64,000 bases of DNA from Anseranas semipalmata (Eukaryota > Chordata > Aves > Anseriformes > Anseranatidae). The DNA lies in the NCBI GenBank assembly GCA_013399115.1, contig VXAA01003990.1:870436-934435 (forward strand), written 5' to 3'. The number at the start of each line of letters is the position of its first letter. The first letter of the stretch is position 1. Positions 33,781 to 47,977 of the stretch are shown one piece after another. The notes under the pieces are model-generated. The model searched no databases. It was not told the DNA's origin and saw nothing but the letters and a program-made list of their open reading frames with translations. A program made the position numbers and the translations under genes.

Positions 33781-36700
33781 ACTGCATTGTGCTTGTGTCT
33801 TTACTAGCTTATACAGGAATATACAGTGGTGTTTTACAAGGCTATAAAAATACATCTTAAAGGAAACAAGCACAGGAAAACAGGAGAAGTGGGGCCAGAT
33901 CAGCTGATGTAAATAAAGGCTGCATTGAATTAAACAGCGCTACGACTATTTGCAGCAGCTGCAGAACCTGACCTGTGGCCTCCTCCTAAAGCAGGGAGGT
34001 GCTGCAGCATCCCCTTTCTGTTATGGTAGCTGCTGACCCGAGCTCCCCTTGCCCACCCAGTGGAGAGGGAAGCTGGCAGGGAGGAGGAGGTGGCCCCTCA
34101 CTCTGGCTGGAAGCACAGCCACATTGCAGCTGCAGAGGGTGATGCTTATGGCCAGGCTGCTGCATCTTGCCCAGCAGTGATGGACAGACTCATCCTCCTC
34201 TGCCTGTCCCTGCTGTGGACTGCCTGTCACCCAGGGAAAAGCCCCCGTGGTCAGAGCTGGGCAGGATTTGCCCATGCTGTTTCAGGGCTCCAAAAACTAC
34301 TTGGCAAGTTAAGGTCAAACCCAGCGCCTGTGTTTGACTTCTAGGTGGTGGAAAGAAAACAAGAAGAAGGGAAGTCATTTGGGAAAGGTCAAACATTGCA
34401 TTGTGACATTTTCTGTTCTGAGAACAATTGAGTTTGTTTCAGTTTAACCTGAAACAAGTGTTAAACTTTCAGTTCAGCCCCTGAAATGATAAACGTGTGC
34501 CATGGTAGGACTTTCTGGATTACAGACCTGCTCCCCACGGTGTACAGCAAAGTACATTTTATCTTTCCTGGATCAAATTTTTGCAAGAATAAAAATTCCA
34601 ATAGCAATCCTTCAGGAGAGACAGATTCCCACTGAGGCATCAGGATGAAGTAGACTTTCATCTCTGGCAAGCCACCGTACTGAGCACTTACAGAATCCAG
34701 GTATGCAAGTAAAACAAGGGGACTAGTTCTGTAGAACTAAATTTATGAAGTGGGTAAAACTGTTTTTGCATTGTTTTTCCTGGACTTTGCAGGGGCAAAG
34801 GAAGTTTTCTCTGTGGGAATGCAGTTCCATGGATGATCAGAAGAGCCTATGGATAGGAAATGTTACCTTTACACTCATCCAGATTGCCTCAGTTGTCTTG
34901 AGTCGACTACAGACTTCAGTGTGTTTAAAATATAGCATATTTACCTCTATTATAAATTACAAAAATTAAAAGAAACACATATTCAGTTTGATTTTTTAAA
35001 AGAGAAAAGATTTCAAACAATTAGATCACTTGATGCGTGTGTTTTTAATGTTGAAATAAAATGCTCAGAGAACTTCAATGATATATTTAAATATCCATTT
35101 GTCAGCTCTCATCTGGAAAAATGTAGATTTCCATGGCTCTTTGTTTCATTAAAAATAAAACCCAAAAAACCTTCCAACCAGCTGTAAAGAAAAAGTGCGA
35201 AACTATCTCGTCCCAGCAGCCAGCTTTGTGAGTTGGCTGCGAATGGGCGATGAAAGGAGGTCACGTATGGGATGGGTCTTTCAGCCCGCATCTCCGGTGG
35301 CTGCGTTCACGTCCACCTTGGCTGGGGAAGAGAGTGGTCCATCCTGGCCACAGCTGCCCAACACTTGTTTGCACCTGGGCGCCGGGGCTGTAAAGCGCTG
35401 CCAAATCTGCTCAGGACCAAAGCGACGCTCCATCAGGCAGGGAAATGGTGGGGTTCGGATTTCAGAGGGTCTTTCGTTCTGGATCCCAAATCTGTGATTA
35501 ACAGTCTGGAAGCACTCATGGGTTCCCCCATGGCCTGAATCTTAGCAGCTGTCCTGGGGGAGGAGGAGGACGGGTTAAAGCCCTTGCAGCTTGCCTTGGG
35601 CTGGGACTCGCCAGGAGCGGCTGGCCAGAGCACACTCAGCGCGAGCACTGGGCTTTGGCTCCTCTTGCAAGAGCTCAGCGCTTCCAGGGCTGCGTGCATC
35701 TGCAATTGTGTAAAACCGCTTCTAAAGCGCCCCTTGCAAATGAGCTGAGGAGATACACCGGGGAGAAGGAAAAATGTGCTAAGAGGTGATTGCTAAATAA
35801 GAAATCTGTGAGGCCGGTTTGGCATCACAGAGGCTTCTCCCTGCGATTTGGCAGGGCTGTCTACACAGTGCACAGGTGCAAATGGCTCCTCCAGGGACCT
35901 AGCACTGCAAAACTCGGCCTCCTTTCCAGCAAAAGGCAAGTGGGGAAATAAAACCGCTGGACCAAACCCTGCCCTCATTAACACCCCTGAATCCTACTGA
36001 CTGAAGGCAAAACGCTCCCCTGATCAAGTGAGACAAAGATTTTTATCTCCTTTTCCTGTTTTGGCCAGCAGATACTCAAGTCTGGTCTCCTCCATGCCAA
36101 TGGAGACATATTAACCATCTCTGGAGTCATGAAGGAGAGATTTGCTCCACCATGTTTCCATTCAATGCTTTCTATGTACCATTTAATAGATCCATGCAGG
36201 GCTTGTGGTTTCCATATTCCTTTTGTAGGAGACGGATGGCATGGTCCCGCTGTGTCCCAGGTCCTCCCTGGAGCTGGGGACACTCAGTTTTCCATTACCA
36301 GGGGTGTCACCATCATCCAGCAGCTCTGGAGCCCCCTTGACTCCCGCATTTATGGCGCAGCAGTTCCCAGGGCATGGTTCAAGCACAGGCTTTATGGCTG
36401 GCCAGGGCTTTCTCCTTGGTCTGAGCGTACAACAGAGCATACTGTGAAAATAACTATCTCCGTTCATCTTTTTTTTTTTTTTGCATGGACTACAAAAGAA
36501 GCCATGATGAAGCATGTACCATATCATATCAATAGGTATTTTTATCAGTTTTAAATGAAAAATTAAAATGAAAATGTGCTGGGACTAGCCAAATGTAAAA
36601 ACACAGCACTTTTTACAAAGTCTCACCACTGCCAGTTCTTTGTTTTTCACTGGAAAGAACTGCAAAGCAATTTGGATAAACTAATGTTTATCTAAATGTT

Positions 36701-39700
36701 CAAAGTGTGCAGAGGTCTTTGATAGCAGAGCAACCCCTCTGCAGCCTGGCTTTCTGACATACACCCTGCTGGCCTCTACTTTATGCGCTGCGATCACCAG
36801 AACATTATACTCAGGTATAGAAAAAGTAGATAAACACATACTTTAATTAAAATAACATCCCCTGCCCACATACATTTCACAGTCTTCCCCTTCTCTGGTC
36901 TTAATGCTTTAAATTCTGTCAGGACTTTGCTTTTGTATGCTTGTTGAGCTATGAATTTGGCAGTCTTCTTCATTTTGTAGAGTAATTGTGTAGAGTTGTT
37001 ATAATTCTTTGCAAGATTTATTTATTACAGAAATATGACTTTTTTTCATAATTGCAGAAGGAAATTGCGGAAGCACAAGACAAAGAAGAGATGTTATGTG
37101 CTTCAAGCAACTTCCACTTTCATCTCAGCTATTTTTGCTCCAGGACTTTCCATTCTTTCAACATTTTTCTTCCAACCATTCACTTGTGCCCCTCTAATGT
37201 CACTCTGCTGTGATGACCAGATGGGCAATATTTAATTTTGATGCATGCAGACAGCACCAGGGAGTTAAAACCCGAGTATAATGCAAGTATTATTCTACCA
37301 GCTTGATGAATTCATTTACAGCTACAGTTCAGGTGATAAAATTACAGAGCTGTAAATCCCTTTGGTCTTCTAGAGTCCTTTAGCTGATGTCATTTTTCAT
37401 TGGGAATAGCATATTATTTCTTTCTAGAGAACTGGGCAGTGCAGGGAAGGTGGATAGATATGATTTCTAAATGCAGTATGTGCAAGAGGGATGCTGAAGT
37501 CAAATATACACAAAAATTAATAGCTTTCCTGATCTGAACTCATGTTTCTCATGCTCTTTGGATTACAGTAGGGTTACCCTTCTGGTGTCTGCACCCCAGG
37601 GATTCACATCTGTGTAAATGTGGTAATAGAAAAAGGCCCTCGTGATGAATTCATGAATTGTTCTCATTGACACTGGTTGATACTTTTACTTGGACAAGTC
37701 TCCTTTGCAGGTGCACTGACCACACACTAATTGAAAGGATTATTTTCATAACTTTCTGTGCAGTCTGCAAGGCTTTCTGTGAAAAGCATAATTGTTTCAA
37801 CCAGCTGCTTGGAGTTGTTTTTATTAATTTCTTTAAATCCAACAATGCTGGATCGGCATATTTGAGACTCTCCCCCAAACTGCATATGAACATAAATAAA
37901 ATCAGTGCATGTGGCTCTTGTGTGGGGAGAGAACTTCGCTTGCAAGTACAGCATTTCTGTGAGGAAAACGAGGGAGAAAATCACTTTTAAAATGTACTTT
38001 TCTCCCAGTCCCTTGTTATTTTTATCCTCATCCCCACAGCAAATCCTTAATGTGCAGTATGTCTGCGTGGCACCTGTTGGGATTAGCAAGGACCAGAGCA
38101 GACACACTGCGAGTCCATGCATTTGCACTTGCCTGATACATCTAATCCTGAGTTTAGGCTGTACGAAGCCTCGACCGTAAAGATCTCCTCGAGTTGTGTT
38201 ATTCCCCCTTTTCGGGTGAAAGCCAGGCCTCTTCCCTTGTCTCACCCCTCTCCTCTTGCTGTCCCATATGCATAGGGCTCGAAGGTGGCTGGAATATGAT
38301 GCAGGACATCTTGAGCATACAGCACCCAAGACTTCAAGCATTCCTAACGCAAAACATTCATGCAGCCCTCAGCCTCCATGTACTTCCACGGGCTCACAGA
38401 CAGCCCCTTTGGTCCCATGGGGAAGGGGGTTTTGTTGAGCAAACCCTGTGACTTCCCTCTGACCCACCCTGCCTGCGTCCTGTGAGTCAGAAAAAAGCAA
38501 CTGCAAATGTTTAAAAATCAGGCAACGAGCCTTGCAAAACCAAGAGGCTGTCCCAGAAATTATCGGCTATTAATATGCATGTAAAAGTAGGTTTTCATAA
38601 TTTTCTTGACTTGGACTCACAGGGGTGGGATATATTTTCTACTTATTCTCTGCAACCATTTAAGATAGAATTTTTTGTTTCAGAAAAGGATACTCTGGAT
38701 CTTAAAAAAAAAAAAAAGCAAAAAATATTTTGGGTATTTCCAGGAAAATAGCAAGCATTGGCAGTACAGCTGGTCAAAAAAATGGAATTGCCATTTCTGG
38801 ATATATTTTGACATGTTCAAGCTTGTTTCCACTCCAAATCAGAACAAAACTCCAATTGTTTAAATTCCCTGGTATTTCATTTCCAGAAGAAAAACTCTTT
38901 TTATTCAGGCAGTGAAAATACTGTTTTGATAATAGTCATGAGAAATTAAATTAAGCATGTACTAGTGTAGTACAAAATTTAAAATGACATGAAACAGCCA
39001 ATAACCAAAGAAGAGAGAGCATCTCTCCCAGTGAGGTTTCGTTGCATCCTGAAGCAGGTGTCAGGAAGGCATCTCTGAGGTTGCTCTATCTCTTGGTTGC
39101 ATAGAGGATGAACTTCTGGAGGAGCTTAAGCCAATCTGTGAGCAGGCTGCCACAGTCCCAGCTTCCTCCCCAGCCTTTGCCTATGTTATTTCTATTGTGC
39201 GCCATCATGTCAGGAGGGTTACGTTTGCTTTTTCTCCAGCAGAATGGGGCTGATGCAGAATGCTCTCGTGCGGACGCCCAGCCCAGGATTTGCTGTACGC
39301 TGGGCAACTACTCTGACCATGAAGGTATCGTGCCCAGGGCATCCAAAAGCAGGCGATGTGTCACTGCAGCTAGGACCCACATGGAGTCTCTGCCACCCAG
39401 GAGACTGCGTGATCTCCTAGGAGATCCAGGAGATTGTGCCCGACAAAATCCCTCTGTCCCCACAGTGCCAGTTCTAAATGGGACCCCCAAACTCCATAGC
39501 TTAGTGCATGGGGTTGTGGCCAAGCAGAACAAAATCCCCACATCTGACCTGCTTTGACACATACACTCTCCCTCTTTGGTGTCAATGTCTGAGCTGCTCA
39601 GCTTGCTGGAGAACCACTCTTTCCCACTGCCATCCTCCAGGCCAGGAGGGGTTGGCCAGACGTCTCAGTTCCCATCCTTTCATCCCCAATCTGCATTTCT

Positions 39701-39778
39701 TCGGGCCATGAGCAGCAAAGCCTCAGCAGAAGCATTTGCCATGTCCCCACCTTCTGCTGCTCACTCCAACGCTGTTTG

Positions 39779-39915
39779 GGAAGCGCTCCCCGGGGAGCTC
39801 AGGTCGCCGTTTGTCCCGGAGCAGGCAGAGGTTTTGTTTGGCAAGAAACAAAACAGCTTTTGCTGCTCGGGGCCCCGCGCCGCTCGGCGTGGCCAAGGAC
39901 AGCGTCGTCCCACCG
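39779..39915. promoter_or_regulatory. Short CpG-dense patch
   Basis: A block of about 137 bases is markedly richer in CG dinucleotides than its flanks (including GGGGCCCCGCGCCGCTCGGC and AGCGTCGTCC). It is shorter than a standard CpG island and no TATA box, initiator or exon is recognised, so a regulatory role is only a possibility. Confidence 0.25.
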
Positions 39916-40329
39916 TGCAGCTGAGGAGCCTCTTCTCTGTCTAAACAGGTGGATAAATCAAGTGTTGCTTTATTCATGTTGCTTAGTCATGACTCTCGTA
40001 CATTGGAGTGTGCAAGGAGGTTTCTGCGTGTGTGTGCAAGGGGTCTTCCCGCAGCTGTTAAGTTCTGTGAGACGGTGTTTTATTGGAAGATTAGCCTTTA
40101 AATCAAAGTTTGAACTTAATAACATTTCTAGCATATAAAGCATGCTTTACTTTCCCATTAAGAACTCACTAACGCTTAACATTTCACGTGCCACATTGCT
40201 GTCATTTTTTTTCCTAAACAAAAATATTTTTGCTGTTTTGTCCTTCCTGGCATTACTAATACATAAGACTGGTTAACGAGCACTGTCCTGACGAGATACA
40301 CTCCTTGCTAAACAGCCACTAAAACCACT

Positions 40330-40450
40330 CTGATCCGGACCGCCGTGGCACCTGCTGCAGCGCGGGCTTCCTTCTGCCCCGGAGCACGCAGCGAGGCAGG
40401 GCTCCCTGCGGCTGGGTGGCACCGAGCCGCACTGTGACGCCCTTTGCCCA
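40330..40450. promoter_or_regulatory. Short CpG-dense patch
   Basis: About 120 bases with frequent CG (GGACCGCCGTGG, CAGCGCGGGC, CCGAGCCGCACTG) and a CACGTG E-box palindrome just after it (40449-40454). It is below CpG-island length and has no transcript evidence. Confidence 0.25.
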
Positions 40451-41295
40451 CGTGTTGTCAAAGGCTGATCCTCAGCAGGTAGCATTTATTCCAGACTGGA
40501 CATGGCAGGTGGTTCCAGCCCAGAAACGCACGGATTCCAATTAAGTGTTTATAAGCTATTGGTTACATAAAACTCAAATCACTGATGTTGGCAGGTTTTC
40601 TGTACTTCTCTGTGTGCTAACAGCTCAGCTTAACTTTTGTTTGTTGTTGGGGAACTTTCAAGTGTGTGTCAAATATTAACATTTTAATTTGCAAGGAAAT
40701 TAGTAGCTGGAAAACTATAATCCCTTATGAGCATGCACACATACACACATGTGTGCACACAGTCTATTAAAATCACTTATGTTATTAAATTTGTAATAAA
40801 TCCTTGGTGTGGAACGGCACGTGCTGAATCACTGAGGTATTTGACAAAGATCAATTTAAAGGGTTACTCTGGGGCCCCAAATTCCATTTTTAAAAACAAG
40901 GCCCTATTGAACATAATCAATGGGTTTTCTGTGATTTTTTTTTTTTCAGCAACTTTAATTAAGAGCTTTTGAGCAACTTTAAGGGTTCTTGTGTAGTATT
41001 TTTAGCTATAGCTGTGAAGTGCTACAGGAGAGCATGAAAACATACCTACACAGGTCTTTATACCTCCGTCTTCATGAGTAGCTGGGAAGCTTTCCATCAC
41101 ACATGGGTTGTGGGTAGCATTTGTTTCTATAAACCTGGCAAGAGGAAACTGGAGGCGTATCTGAAGCACCTATCGGACCTGCTGTGACTGCTCCATATTC
41201 ACATCCTGGCACAAGAGAGGCCAGTCAGAGGGTTTCCCCCGGCAGGCTCCTCTGTACCAGCTGCAGCCAGGGGAGGTTTGGTTCTAGGTCTGGTG

Positions 41296-41658
41296 TCACA
41301 GAATCATGGAATCACAGAATAGTTTGGGTTGGAAGGGACCTTAAACACCATCTGGTTCCAACCCCCTGTCATGGGCAGGGACACCTCCCACCAGACCAGG
41401 TTGCTCAAAGCCCCATCCAACCTGGCCTTGAACGCTTCCAGGGATGGGGCACCCACAGCTTCTCTGGGCAACCTGTGCCAGTGCCTCACCACCCTCAGAG
41501 TAAAGAATTTCTTCCTAGTATCTAATCTAGGTCTCCCCTCTTTCAGTTTAAAGCCATTACCCCTTGTCCTATCCCTACACTCCCTGACGAAGACTCCCTC
41601 CCCAGCTTTCCTGTTGGCCCCCTTTAAGTACTGGAAGGTCGCTGTAAGGTCTCCCTGC
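41296..41658 (-). mobile_element. CR1 LINE, 5'-truncated, minus strand
   Basis: This CR1 3' end is in reverse orientation. Its tail is at 41296-41320 (TCACAGAATCATGGAATCAC on the plus strand), followed by the 3' UTR block shared with the copies at 6.4 and 27.2 kb (CCCCCTGTCATGGGCAGGGA) and then the ORF2 C-terminus. On the minus strand it reads RHWHRLPREAVGAPSLEAFK and ...GALSNLVWW. Where the 27.2 kb copy has a TAG stop, this copy has TGG. The 5' truncation is near 41658, a little further upstream in ORF2 than the 27.2 kb copy. Confidence 0.93.
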
Positions 41659-44600
41659 TATTAGGTTTCACCAAAGAAGCTCTGCACTGGCTGCATCACC
41701 TGTGCCTCTCCACTGCTCAAAAGGCCAGGAGACTCATTTTGATTTTTCAGTGTTTGTTGTTTGTTTGTTTAAGCAGTTTAAGCAGTTTTCTGCACTACAT
41801 GGAGGAGGGACTGGCATTTATTTTCCCCAGGATAAACTCTGATATCCACTTCTTTTTTAATTTTTTTTTTTCCCAGTGTTCTTTGAATAAGGAATGGGGA
41901 GATCCCACCAGTATGAAGAGATTTGGCCAGTGTGCCAAAACTGCAATTACAGCCAAATGAAAAAAATCAGAAAGAAATGTATTTTATTCATTTCAGCTGT
42001 TATGTCTTAATGCAAAGAAATCACTTTGCACAGTTCTGTAACTGACACCAATTTCTAATCTCCAACACTATTAACTTCTAAATCTCTGTTATAAAGAATA
42101 TTGGCAGCATACCAGAGTCTAATGCAGCTAAATGGACTTAGTCTGAGCTGGTGTTTTATTTTCTTTTTTCTGAAATGTTGAAAAAAATAGTTAAGCTATT
42201 TCGTTAATTGCTGATAACATATTGGTTAGTTGGATTTCCTCTTTTGGATACAATAGACACATTCCTGGAGCATGACCTAACTTTGCCTTTGGGACAAACA
42301 AAAACAAAAAAAGAGAGACCATTTTTTGAAATGACAAAATGTATTGTTATAGGATTAGAGACAGGATAGCTCCGGGATTATGCTGTATCAGTAACTCAAT
42401 TTGAGAGCCCTACGAATTGAACCTAAACATGGAATAGCTGCAGGGAAAGGCCATCGTTAAGGAGTAATACCTGTGTGAAAACTTGATTGTTTTATCTCAG
42501 CTCATTTGCAACAGATTTCTGATAACTCCAATGAGAACCACTGGCACAAGCTAGCAAACCTGAAAACATCTACCTCCCCCTACCCCTTCACTCCAATGGC
42601 ACTTTAAAACCAATCCAAGTCTCAGCTCTGCACAAATACATATTACTAACAACAACCCGGACAGAAATGTTTCTACAAGTCAGTGATGGGCTCTGACTGA
42701 GGCTGCTGCCTTTACATGAAGACATCTTCATTCCAAGGGAATCTACAAAGCTGTCTTTTGCTTAACTTTAGAGATGCCCAAAATCAGCGTTTGCATCACT
42801 TCTCTGTTACAAGATTAAATTGGGAGTTCAAACAGATAATGATGAGTTGTGCCAAGTGGGCCAGTGGAAGTAATTATCAGATTTGGATATTCTGGCATCC
42901 TGGACAGAATTTCTTAGGCACAGGAAATGAATTATAACAGAATATCTTTAGACCCAAAAATTATTGGCAGTAAGGAAGGGAAGAACAATGCAGGCTTGGT
43001 TACATGCTGACGAGCTTTGGCTGATTCTCTGTGTTACCATTTTAGTCTGTGTGTGGCTATTTAATTTTTGTTCCTCAGGAGAGCTGCAGTTCTAACACCA
43101 TCTAAGTCAGAGTTTGGAGTGCTTTCTTCATTTTGTTTCCAAAGAACAGTTGGGTTCACAGAGGACTGAACAAAGGGAGAATATCAAGAAAATATGGTTT
43201 GCTCTTACTGGAGCATGGGATTCTCCATGAATAAGACTTTCTTGTGATACTAAAATGGGTTATAAAATCCCCTTCTTCTGTTACTAAACTTGCAGCTTAG
43301 CTGTACCTGTGTCATATTTTTAAATTAATTCAGTGCTCATGAAAAGCTCTTGACTTTGAAACCGTAGAGACCAAGCCCTGGATTCACCTCATCTGATTTT
43401 AGACACTTACATGACATCCCTCAGCAAGGAGCATGGACACCTAAGGCTCCTTCAGTAAATCCCTGCAGAAGGACCAGCACATCCCCACCTTTCGTGGGCT
43501 GAATTGCCCTCTGGCACACCTTCCACTGAGCAGGCAAGTCTCCTACAAGGCTTATTACTTCGGTACCTAAACCAAGTGTCTAATATGGGTACAACGAATG
43601 TGAGTCTGGGCCACCTGCAGGAGCAGATGGACAGAGAAGCACAAGTGCTAGGGGGACCTGATGGCAGGGTATTTTCACTGTCGTAGTTGAGACTACCAAC
43701 AGGTCCAGTAACATTGGTCAAATCCTGCAGGTCCTTGACAGACTCGGAAAGAAGATAAGATTGCATTGCTCATTTACTAAATGTCACAAGTGGTTCTCAG
43801 ATAGTAATTTTCCACTGTAAGTATTGGCTTCTTGAGAAAATATGATCCAAAAAAAAAAGGCTCTATATGTCATTATCAATCTGCTAAGCCCAATGTCCTA
43901 CCAGCTGTGACACCATTAGCTGCACATCTGTCTCCAAACTGGAGGTGATTTTCTAGCCTCTTATCCCATGTCCACTCTAAATAAGCTCTGAATAAAAGAC
44001 AATTGTTAAAGTTAACTTTAACAGGGGTTGCATCAAGGATTAAGAGATCGCAGATGGGCATGCCAAGCCTCTATCAATGAATACAAAGATATACGGCCTA
44101 TTCTCTCCTTATGATTCATGTGATACTCTTGATAAGATGAATGCAAGTTTCTGGCAGCCATACAGAGTGAAATCTATACCCCAGGAATGCATATAAGTCA
44201 ACTTCTACTTAAGCCTTAAATGATGGGTATGTGTATAATAGTAGCCAGTGAAGTAGCACTGAGAAAATGTGAGATTTTTCAAATCACTGGCCTACCTGGG
44301 GGAAGAGAGTGTGGAGGAAAAGCAACTCAGGATTGATTTGAAGTAAATATTTGAAGGATTTTTTAACCAATTAGAAATGTATTTTCCCTGACATTTTACT
44401 AACAGGAAAGAACAAGCCTCCAAAATATATGAAAAGGAGGGTTTGGGCGGTATTGGGCTTTGCTCCTTGTCAGGATAAGCTCTTTGAGAGACAACTCGCC
44501 TTAACCATGAAAGAAGAAAAAAGTAGAAATGACCCTACAGTTTCCACTGGAAAGAGTTCTGAACATGGCTGGGTAATACCTGCAGACTCACTGCTCGGGT

Positions 44601-46767
44601 TCCACCATACCAAAAGTCAGTTTAATCTCATGTTCATGCATTTGCTTTGCAAGAAACACCAGGGACCATGCCGTGAATCACAAAATCATAGACTGACTAC
44701 TGTTTGTGTGGCCTCATCCCACCCCCAGTCCAGAGCACAAATAAGAAATTTTGACTTTTTAACAGAGTCAGGAGTACTCTATAACCCAAATAGCTTCATA
44801 ATGAACAAGCTCTTGTTTAGTGTGAGGCCTTATTCATTGCAAGTCTACTTTTTTACTTGCAGCATACTGTTATAACAGCCATGGTGTTGCCCTGACTCTG
44901 TTTTGTTTTTGGACTAAACACAGTACAGTAAGTCAAACATTATTGGTCACAATGGTAATGCAGAGTGCATATAATGTGCTTTTATTGCTGTAAGGCATAG
45001 TTGAAATATTTACACGGAATACATGAAATAACAGTAAGATTCATGTTCTGTTCCTTATTTGTAAGGTATTTTATTAAAAAGAATTTGAATCTGAAGTTCA
45101 TAAATAAAGTAGTAATATCACTTATATCCAGATACTAGTTCCAGCTTGTTGATTTTAATAGACAAGTATAACACTTCAAATGTGGAAACACAGTGGGTAA
45201 TATTTATATGAAATCTCCAAGAGCCATGGTATTTTGCTCGTGTGGAATATCATGGCATTTTGCCTGGATCAAGTAACCAGCAGATTAGCACATTAACACT
45301 TTTAAGAAACATGCATGTAATCCACTCTGAATGTGGTCTTTGACTCCTGGTAGGAATACCTAATGATTTCCAAATTGACACATTACTTTATGAAGCAACT
45401 CAAATAAACAGGAATTGCTGAGGGGTTTTGGTAAGGATGTATGGCATAAGTATGCACATGTTATCAACAGAAGAGACGAGATCAACTCTTTACAGGACTT
45501 GCAGAATCTATAGGGAGAAAGGAAAATTTTGGCTTCCCTTCTTTTCAAAGGTTTCTAGCTTTATTGCTAGATGCATAAGTAGATACAAACTGATCACTCT
45601 CATTGAAAGTCAGTCACCAGCTCAAGGTGGCAGCTTAGTAACAGGCCCTTTAAGATGGACCAGAGCTAACCAGTAAAGCCTGTTGAAATCCTCACCAATG
45701 CCAACTGGGAAGGTGCTACTTCAGTTAGCAGCTCAAGGGGAATCCACACAAGCCAGCCAGCCATGCCCTGGCTGCCACAGGCTCTGTCCTAGCCAGGGAT
45801 TCAGAGGGAGAAGGGCAGGAGGCACAGGGGTTACATCGGCCCCGTGTCACTCGGCCAAGGACGCGTGCCTTCAAAGCCGCGCTCCAGCACAGATTCTTCG
45901 CGTGGTTTTGGTCATGCTGCCAGCCTCCCTGAATGTCTTCCTCATTTCCCAGAGGCAAAAAGCTCGCCCTTCTCTCTATGGAAGCTGCTGCTGATAGCAG
46001 CAGCGTGTTCACGATGATGAAGTACTTTGTGTTTGCAAAGGGCTGGTTGTGTGGGATGCACATGCAAGCTCAGCAGAAGCTTGGGGCCCCAGCTTATTTC
46101 GACAACCATCCAGAGCGGAACAAAACTTTCGATTCCCGGGGTGCTTTTGGTACAGCGTAGCGACTGAGTTCAACTTCTGCAGCAGGAGACAGCAGGGAAA
46201 ATCCAACAATCCCCCTCTCGCAAAAGAAGCAACAGAGTCTAGGCTGTGTGCCAAGGCATCCTATCACTAGCCTTGTAAAAAAATCACCAGGGCCACCTCA
46301 AAAACAATGGTAGAGTCATGCTTGGCTGCTGTTAGTTATGTTTTGAGAGGGAGACCACAAACAGGTCTCACAGAACTGTTGTGGCTGGCTCCATTTCCTG
46401 TTAGCTCAATTCATCACACTTGTCCTCTCCTTCCTGAGAGACAGCTTTTATTAACCCAATTAATGTACCTAGCAAGGGTCCCTATTTTCCTTAAGAGCAG
46501 ATATGGCTGCCCTGGCTCATACCAATTAGGACTTCCAGGAGAAGTGAGTCCACAGAAGTCAGTGGGGTGAACCAGGGATTGTTCGCAGCTCACCCACAGT
46601 AAGGGTGCAGGATCTCACCCTGCTAGGGGTTCTCATCACTTCTGCACTGGAGAATCTGGAAGGATCCCCAAGTTTCTAGCCTTTACCACCTGCAAGTTAT
46701 GTGACACCAAACAGTCATCCAAGCAGAAGAGAGAATAGCCTTCCTAGTCCCTCCACTTGAGATGAAA

Positions 46768-46785
46768 ATATATATATATATATAT
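46768..46785 (+). repeat. (AT)9 microsatellite
   Basis: Nine perfect AT dinucleotides within an A-rich stretch. Confidence 0.9.
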
Positions 46786-47953
46786 TGTAAAAAATAAAAA
46801 ATAAAGTTTTGACCTTTGGCTAAAATAACCCAGCTAAGAAAGCCCAAACATCGATATTTGCAGAATGAAAGAATTTTAGAAAAGGAAATTCTGGGATTTG
46901 AAAAAGAGAGAGACTTGTCACAATGGAAAGAGTTGAATCAAGCTGTCTTTTAAAGCCAAAGCTAAAAAGTAAAACCAAAAACTGCTTCCCCCTCTACTTC
47001 AATTGCCAATTTGGATTCTGAGATCTTTCCTTTGCATTAAAGTTATCTGTTGAAAAAAAAAAACTGGATTATAATGGAAATATTAAAATCTCAATCATGA
47101 AGAGCCTACTTGGAACACTCACTTAGAAAGCAGCTCAGATGTCAATGAGCAACGACTGCTGTGAACCAAGCACACATTGAGTATACCGTGTTAATGTCTT
47201 GTCAAAACTCTTGGGTATACAACAGCAGTGAAGCAGAAACAGCTCTAAGCAATGCTCCAGTGCAAGAACAGGATGAGGTTTGATAAGCTATTTAAAAAAA
47301 GAAAAAAAAAAAAAGAACCCTCCCTACTTAAATTTACACAAAAGCCCAGATTTTTGGAACATCAAACTCAAGTCAGGCCTTTTCCTCCCCACTGGCAGCC
47401 AAAACTATTTTTGAATTTGGGTCAGATTTAGTGATTAAGTTTCAGCCAAAAATAATTCGGGGGGAGGGAGGGATCATCACAAAAAATCATGAGGGTTTGT
47501 TTGACTATTTCAGAAACAAAAGGTTTCCATTTTTCAGGCTGGATTCACAAGAGGATTTGGGAGCTGACTGATTTCAGATGTGCTTGCTGCAGAGGGGCGA
47601 TTGCACGTCTGCAGCTTCTCGCTGCTGGCGCCCTGGGACCCAGGGTCGGAGCAGCGCCTGCCTGCCCTGAGATTTTATATCAGGCCCCACGTGGAGGCAG
47701 TTAGATCTATAGCAAAGGGTTTGTGTAGGCAATTTAGATCAGCCCACTGAAAATGGTTGCACTTCAGCTTTGTTTAGAACAGCATAGCTGCTTTCACATG
47801 AGGAACTTCTCCCTTTAGTGCAGAATTGGCTCACAAACTGAACATAGCTAACCCTTGGTGTAAGAAAAGGGACTGAAGGTAGAGAAATTCAAGGTTGTGC
47901 TTTTCTGCAGCATTTGGGCCAGAAGGAACATAGTTTAATCTCTCCAAAAGTCC

Positions 47954-47977
47954 TTTTTTTTTTTTTTTTTTTTTTGT
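47954..47977 (-). repeat. Poly-T tract (24 T)
   Basis: Uninterrupted run of 24 T. Simple repeat. Confidence 0.9.

Larger units (their letters stand above)
33781..41295. other. Unique DNA with GC-rich patches, no gene seen
   Basis: No gene is supported. GC-rich patches occur at about 35200-35720, 39780-39915 and 40330-40450. Poly-T (36469-36482), poly-A (38704-38717) and a CA/TG-rich palindrome (CACACATGTGTG, 40744-40755) are present. The minus frame at 37727-38341 is the longest one outside repeats (204 codons), but its composition and lack of motifs argue against a gene. A weak palindromic-repeat-like block lies near 35960-36040. Confidence 0.5.

Noticed and set aside
37727..38341. 204-codon minus-strand open frame.
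   Set aside because: No known motif, atypical composition with scattered Cys and no codon-like pattern I can defend. An overlapping plus-strand frame exists. Probably chance.
40737..40760. CA/TG alternation with the palindrome CACACATGTGTG.
   Set aside because: A short dinucleotide-type repeat with expected frequency. No evidence of function.
43376..43455. Block resembling an old interspersed repeat (CACCTCATCTGATTTTAGAC ... ACACCTAAGGCTCC).
   Set aside because: Only recalled similarity, with no second copy in the window and no paired arm to support it.
44674..44693. AATCACAAAATCATAGAC resembles a CR1 terminal octamer in reverse orientation.
   Set aside because: The following bases do not continue convincingly into a CR1 3' UTR. 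At best a very decayed tail.
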